NCBI GenBank assembly: GCA_015065395.1
Contig: SVQJ01000001.1
Span: 1-31,292, forward strand
Source of the DNA: Oscillospiraceae bacterium
GTDB taxonomy: Bacteria; Bacillota; Clostridia; Oscillospirales; CAG-272
Length of the DNA stretch: 31,292 bases
Direction: 5' to 3'
Position numbers and translations under genes: made by a program. Below, piece after piece: positions 28,794 through 31,292 of this stretch. The notes beneath the pieces were generated by a model, which made no database searches, was not told where the DNA came from, and saw only the letters and a list, made by a program, of their open reading frames with translations. The first letter of the stretch is position 1. Each line of letters begins with the position of its first letter.

Positions 28794-31292
28794 TTGGAAA
28801 AAGTAAATAAAGCCAAATATGCATCGGTGCGTATCCTTGACGTGCCCTATCATGCAGACAGACCTTACGATTATTATATCCCGTCGGATCTTTGGGACAG
28901 CGTTTGCGAGGGATGCTTTGTAAGCGTTCCGTTCGGACGGGGAAACCGTAACGTGGGGGCGGTGGTAACGTCTCTTTCGGAAAGTACCGAATATGACGAA
29001 GCAAAGCCTATTGCCGCAGTTTCGGCGGGGGGCGCTCTCCTTGACAGCGAGGCGATATCCCTTTGCCGCTTTCTGTGTGATTATACCCTGTGTACCTTCG
29101 GAGAGGCGGTAAGATGTGCCGTTCCCTCGGCGGCACTCTCAAAGCTTGATGAGTATCTGACGGTGACCGACAGTGAAAAGGGCTTGAGTAAGCTTTCCGA
29201 GAAGGCACTTATATTTTATACCTATATAAAGGCGAGAGGGACGGTCTCAAGAGGAAAGCTCAAGAGCCAGTTCGGCGATGAAGCCGCAACCCTCACTGCA
29301 AGTCTTGTAAAGCTGGGACTTGTAAAAAAAGAGGCAAAAGTAAAAGAGGCAACCAATTTTAAGTATATAACATATATTTCTCTGAAGGACAAAACGGAAG
29401 CGTTGAAGGCGGCAGAAAAAACCAGGAGCCCCATACAAAGGGAAATTATTTTGCTTTTGTCTAAAATAGGCCGTGCCGGAGCAGATGAGCTGGAGATGAG
29501 GATCGGCAAAAACGTGAAGGCACAGCTCTCAACCCTTGAGAAAAAAGGGATAATCTCCATCGAGAGGATAGAAAGCTACAGAAACCCGTATATAGGCAAC
29601 TGCCAAAATAAAAGCAGTGAGCCGCCGCTCTCAAAGGAGCAGACCGTAGCGTACGATACCCTTTCTCAGCTGTACCGAAGCGACAGCGCAAAGGCGGCGC
29701 TTCTTCACGGAGTGACGGGAAGCGGAAAAACAAGGGTAATAAAGGAAATGATAGATCTTGTCATCGCAGATGGCAAGGGCGTTATAATGCTGGTTCCTGA
29801 GATATCCCTCACCCCTCAGACCGTTGGATATTTTTGCTCAATGTACGGAGATCGGGTGGCGGTCATCCATTCAAATCTTTCTCAGGGGGAGAGATTTGAT
29901 GCGTGGAAGAGGATAAAGAAGGGTGAGGCAAGCGTTGTTATCGGAACGAGAAGCGCCATATTTGCTCCCCTTAAAAATATCGGCATGATAGTCATCGATG
30001 AGGAGCAGGAGCATACTTATAAATCAGATACGGATCCTAAATATCTTGCACACGATGTGGCAAGGTACAGAGCAGGAAAGCATAATTGCCTGATGCTCCT
30101 TTCCTCTGCAACCCCCTCCCTTGCCTCCTATCATAAGGCGGTAAGCGGCGTGTATACCCTTGTTGAAATGAAAAACCGCGTGGGAAGGGCAGCTCTTCCC
30201 CAGGTCATGATAAGCGATATGCGATTTGAAGGGGACGCGGGTAATGTTTCCCCCGTCGGTACGGTGCTTCGCGAGTCTCTTTGCCGTGTATATGCTGAGG
30301 GTAAGCAGTCCATAGTATTTCTCAACCGCAGAGGATATAACAGCGCAGTTTCATGTCGGGTATGCGGTGAGGCGATAAATTGCCCGAGCTGCTCCGTTTC
30401 TCTCACATATCACACAAAAATGCCCTTGGGAGAGACGGACGATGCGAAGGCGTATCTGCGTATGCGAAGCGAGAGAGGCGTGCTGTCCTGCCACTATTGC
30501 GGATATAAAACCAAATTGCCCGAGCTTTGCCCCTCATGTAAGGCAGAGCATTTCAGATTTGTGGGATGCGGAACTCAGAAGGCTCAGGAGGAGATCGAAA
30601 AGGCTGTTCCCGGCGCCAGAGTTATCCGCATGGATATGGACACGACAACAACCAAAAACTCTCATAGCGAGATATTGGAGAAATTCCGTAAGGGTGAGGC
30701 TGATATCCTCCTGGGAACGCAGATGGTCACAAAGGGGCACGATTTTCCCGCGGTGACCCTCGTGGGCGTCATGAATGCTGATTCCAGCCTGTATCTTGAC
30801 GATTTCAAGGCAAGCGAAAAAACCTTTTCCATGCTCACTCAGGTTGTGGGCAGAGCCGGAAGGGGAGAGGACCCGGGCATGGCCGTTATCCAAACCTCAA
30901 ATCCGGATTCCCAGATAATACGCTTGGCGGCAATGCAGGATTATAAAAGCTTTTATGAAAGCGAGATAAAATTGCGAAAGGCGCTGGTGTTTCCGCCTTT
31001 TTGCGATATAGGCGTGATAACCCTTTCCGGAAGCGATGAAGCTCTGCTGTCTGCAGGAGCACTGAAGCTTGCCGGCAGAACGAAGGAGCTTTTGTCGGGT
31101 GAGTATTCCGACGTGGAGGCCGTGGTGTTCGGTCCCTTTGAGGCACCTGTTTATAAGGTACAGAACACCTGCAGGATGCGTCTTGTGATAAAATGCCGCC
31201 TGAACCGCAGAGCGAGACATTTTATCGCTCAGCTTCTTTATGAATTCGGCCGCTCAGGCGCAAAGAATCTTAGTATAAGTGCGGATCTTAAT
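28794..31292 (+). CDS. priA: Primosomal protein N' (PriA helicase), 3' end beyond window
   Basis: 833 codons are visible with no stop before the right edge, already near full length. PriA restarts stalled replication forks by recognising forked DNA, unwinding the lagging arm and loading the primosome. Visible: the N-terminal 3'-end binding domain (VPYHADRPYDYYIP), a winged-helix region, Walker A GVTGSGKT (about residue 310), the DEEH-type box IDEEQEHTYK with an extra residue, and two zinc clusters (CRVCGEAINCPSC and CHYCGYKTKLPELCPSC, about residues 520-582). About 16 extra residues sit between the zinc clusters. The start appears to be TTG 28794, behind GGGAGGG at 28781-28787; no ATG fits the family N-terminus. 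coaBC, often between rpoZ and priA, is absent. Confidence 0.95.
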   Translation, partial: MEKVNKAKYASVRILDVPYHADRPYDYYIPSDLWDSVCEGCFVSVPFGRGNRNVGAVVTSLSESTEYDEAKPIAAVSAGGALLDSEAISLCRFLCDYTLCTFGEAVRCAVPSAALSKLDEYLTVTDSEKGLSKLSEKALIFYTYIKARGTVSRGKLKSQFGDEAATLTASLVKLGLVKKEAKVKEATNFKYITYISLKDKTEALKAAEKTRSPIQREIILLLSKIGRAGADELEMRIGKNVKAQLSTLEKKGIISIERIESYRNPYIGNCQNKSSEPPLSKEQTVAYDTLSQLYRSDSAKAALLHGVTGSGKTRVIKEMIDLVIADGKGVIMLVPEISLTPQTVGYFCSMYGDRVAVIHSNLSQGERFDAWKRIKKGEASVVIGTRSAIFAPLKNIGMIVIDEEQEHTYKSDTDPKYLAHDVARYRAGKHNCLMLLSSATPSLASYHKAVSGVYTLVEMKNRVGRAALPQVMISDMRFEGDAGNVSPVGTVLRESLCRVYAEGKQSIVFLNRRGYNSAVSCRVCGEAINCPSCSVSLTYHTKMPLGETDDAKAYLRMRSERGVLSCHYCGYKTKLPELCPSCKAEHFRFVGCGTQKAQEEIEKAVPGARVIRMDMDTTTTKNSHSEILEKFRKGEADILLGTQMVTKGHDFPAVTLVGVMNADSSLYLDDFKASEKTFSMLTQVVGRAGRGEDPGMAVIQTSNPDSQIIRLAAMQDYKSFYESEIKLRKALVFPPFCDIGVITLSGSDEALLSAGALKLAGRTKELLSGEYSDVEAVVFGPFEAPVYKVQNTCRMRLVIKCRLNRRARHFIAQLLYEFGRSGAKNLSISADLN

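Overview
The window looks like a chromosome segment from an anaerobic, Gram-positive Clostridia-type bacterium, probably an uncultured gut or rumen relative of the Oscillospirales or Christensenellales (inference). The reasons are low-to-mid GC, SigA promoters with 17-bp spacers, strong AGGAGG-type ribosome sites, the Firmicutes yicC-remA-gmk-rpoZ-priA order, an LTA-synthase-like protein, an HPr with both His15 and Ser46, and a dockerin protein. No phage, IS element, CRISPR array, rRNA or tRNA was found.

Layout. 1-730 (-): start of an LTA-synthase-like membrane protein. 851-3729 (+): copper module with a CsoR operator inside the promoter, then csoR and a CopA ATPase that carries a second, C-terminal metal-binding domain. 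3834-4228: ptsH (HPr) and its terminator. 4267-7252: uvrC-rsmD-coaD, tightly overlapped. 7344-9757: a highly expressed-looking surface protein with its own promoter and terminator. 9907-14936: an operon of alpha/beta hydrolase, membrane MurF-like ligase, ddl and mtaB, followed closely by a secreted CotH-kinase/dockerin protein (14964-17081). 17517-21009: nagA-nagB and a ROK-like sugar kinase, an amino-sugar catabolic operon. 21012-25407 (-): a run of cyclophilin genes, namely a tandem cyclophilin lipoprotein, ppiB, and a transmembrane Ser/Thr kinase with extracellular PDZ and cyclophilin-like domains. 25491-31292 (+): an AI-2E/YtvI-type membrane protein, then yicC-remA-gmk-rpoZ-priA, with priA running off the end.

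Two intergenic gaps over 300 bp (17082-17636 and 23145-23610) hold copies of the same 250-280 nt structured repeat. Each copy has a 29-bp hairpin whose inner stem differs between copies but stays fully paired, and whose 6-nt loop is reverse-complemented between copies. This repeat and the kinase/pseudo-cyclophilin cluster are the best candidates for something undescribed. Other points of interest are a possible internal start in copA that would release a CopZ-like chaperone, a possible cohesin/dockerin pairing between two surface proteins, and Gly/Ala/Lys repeats in the D-Ala-D-Ala ligase.
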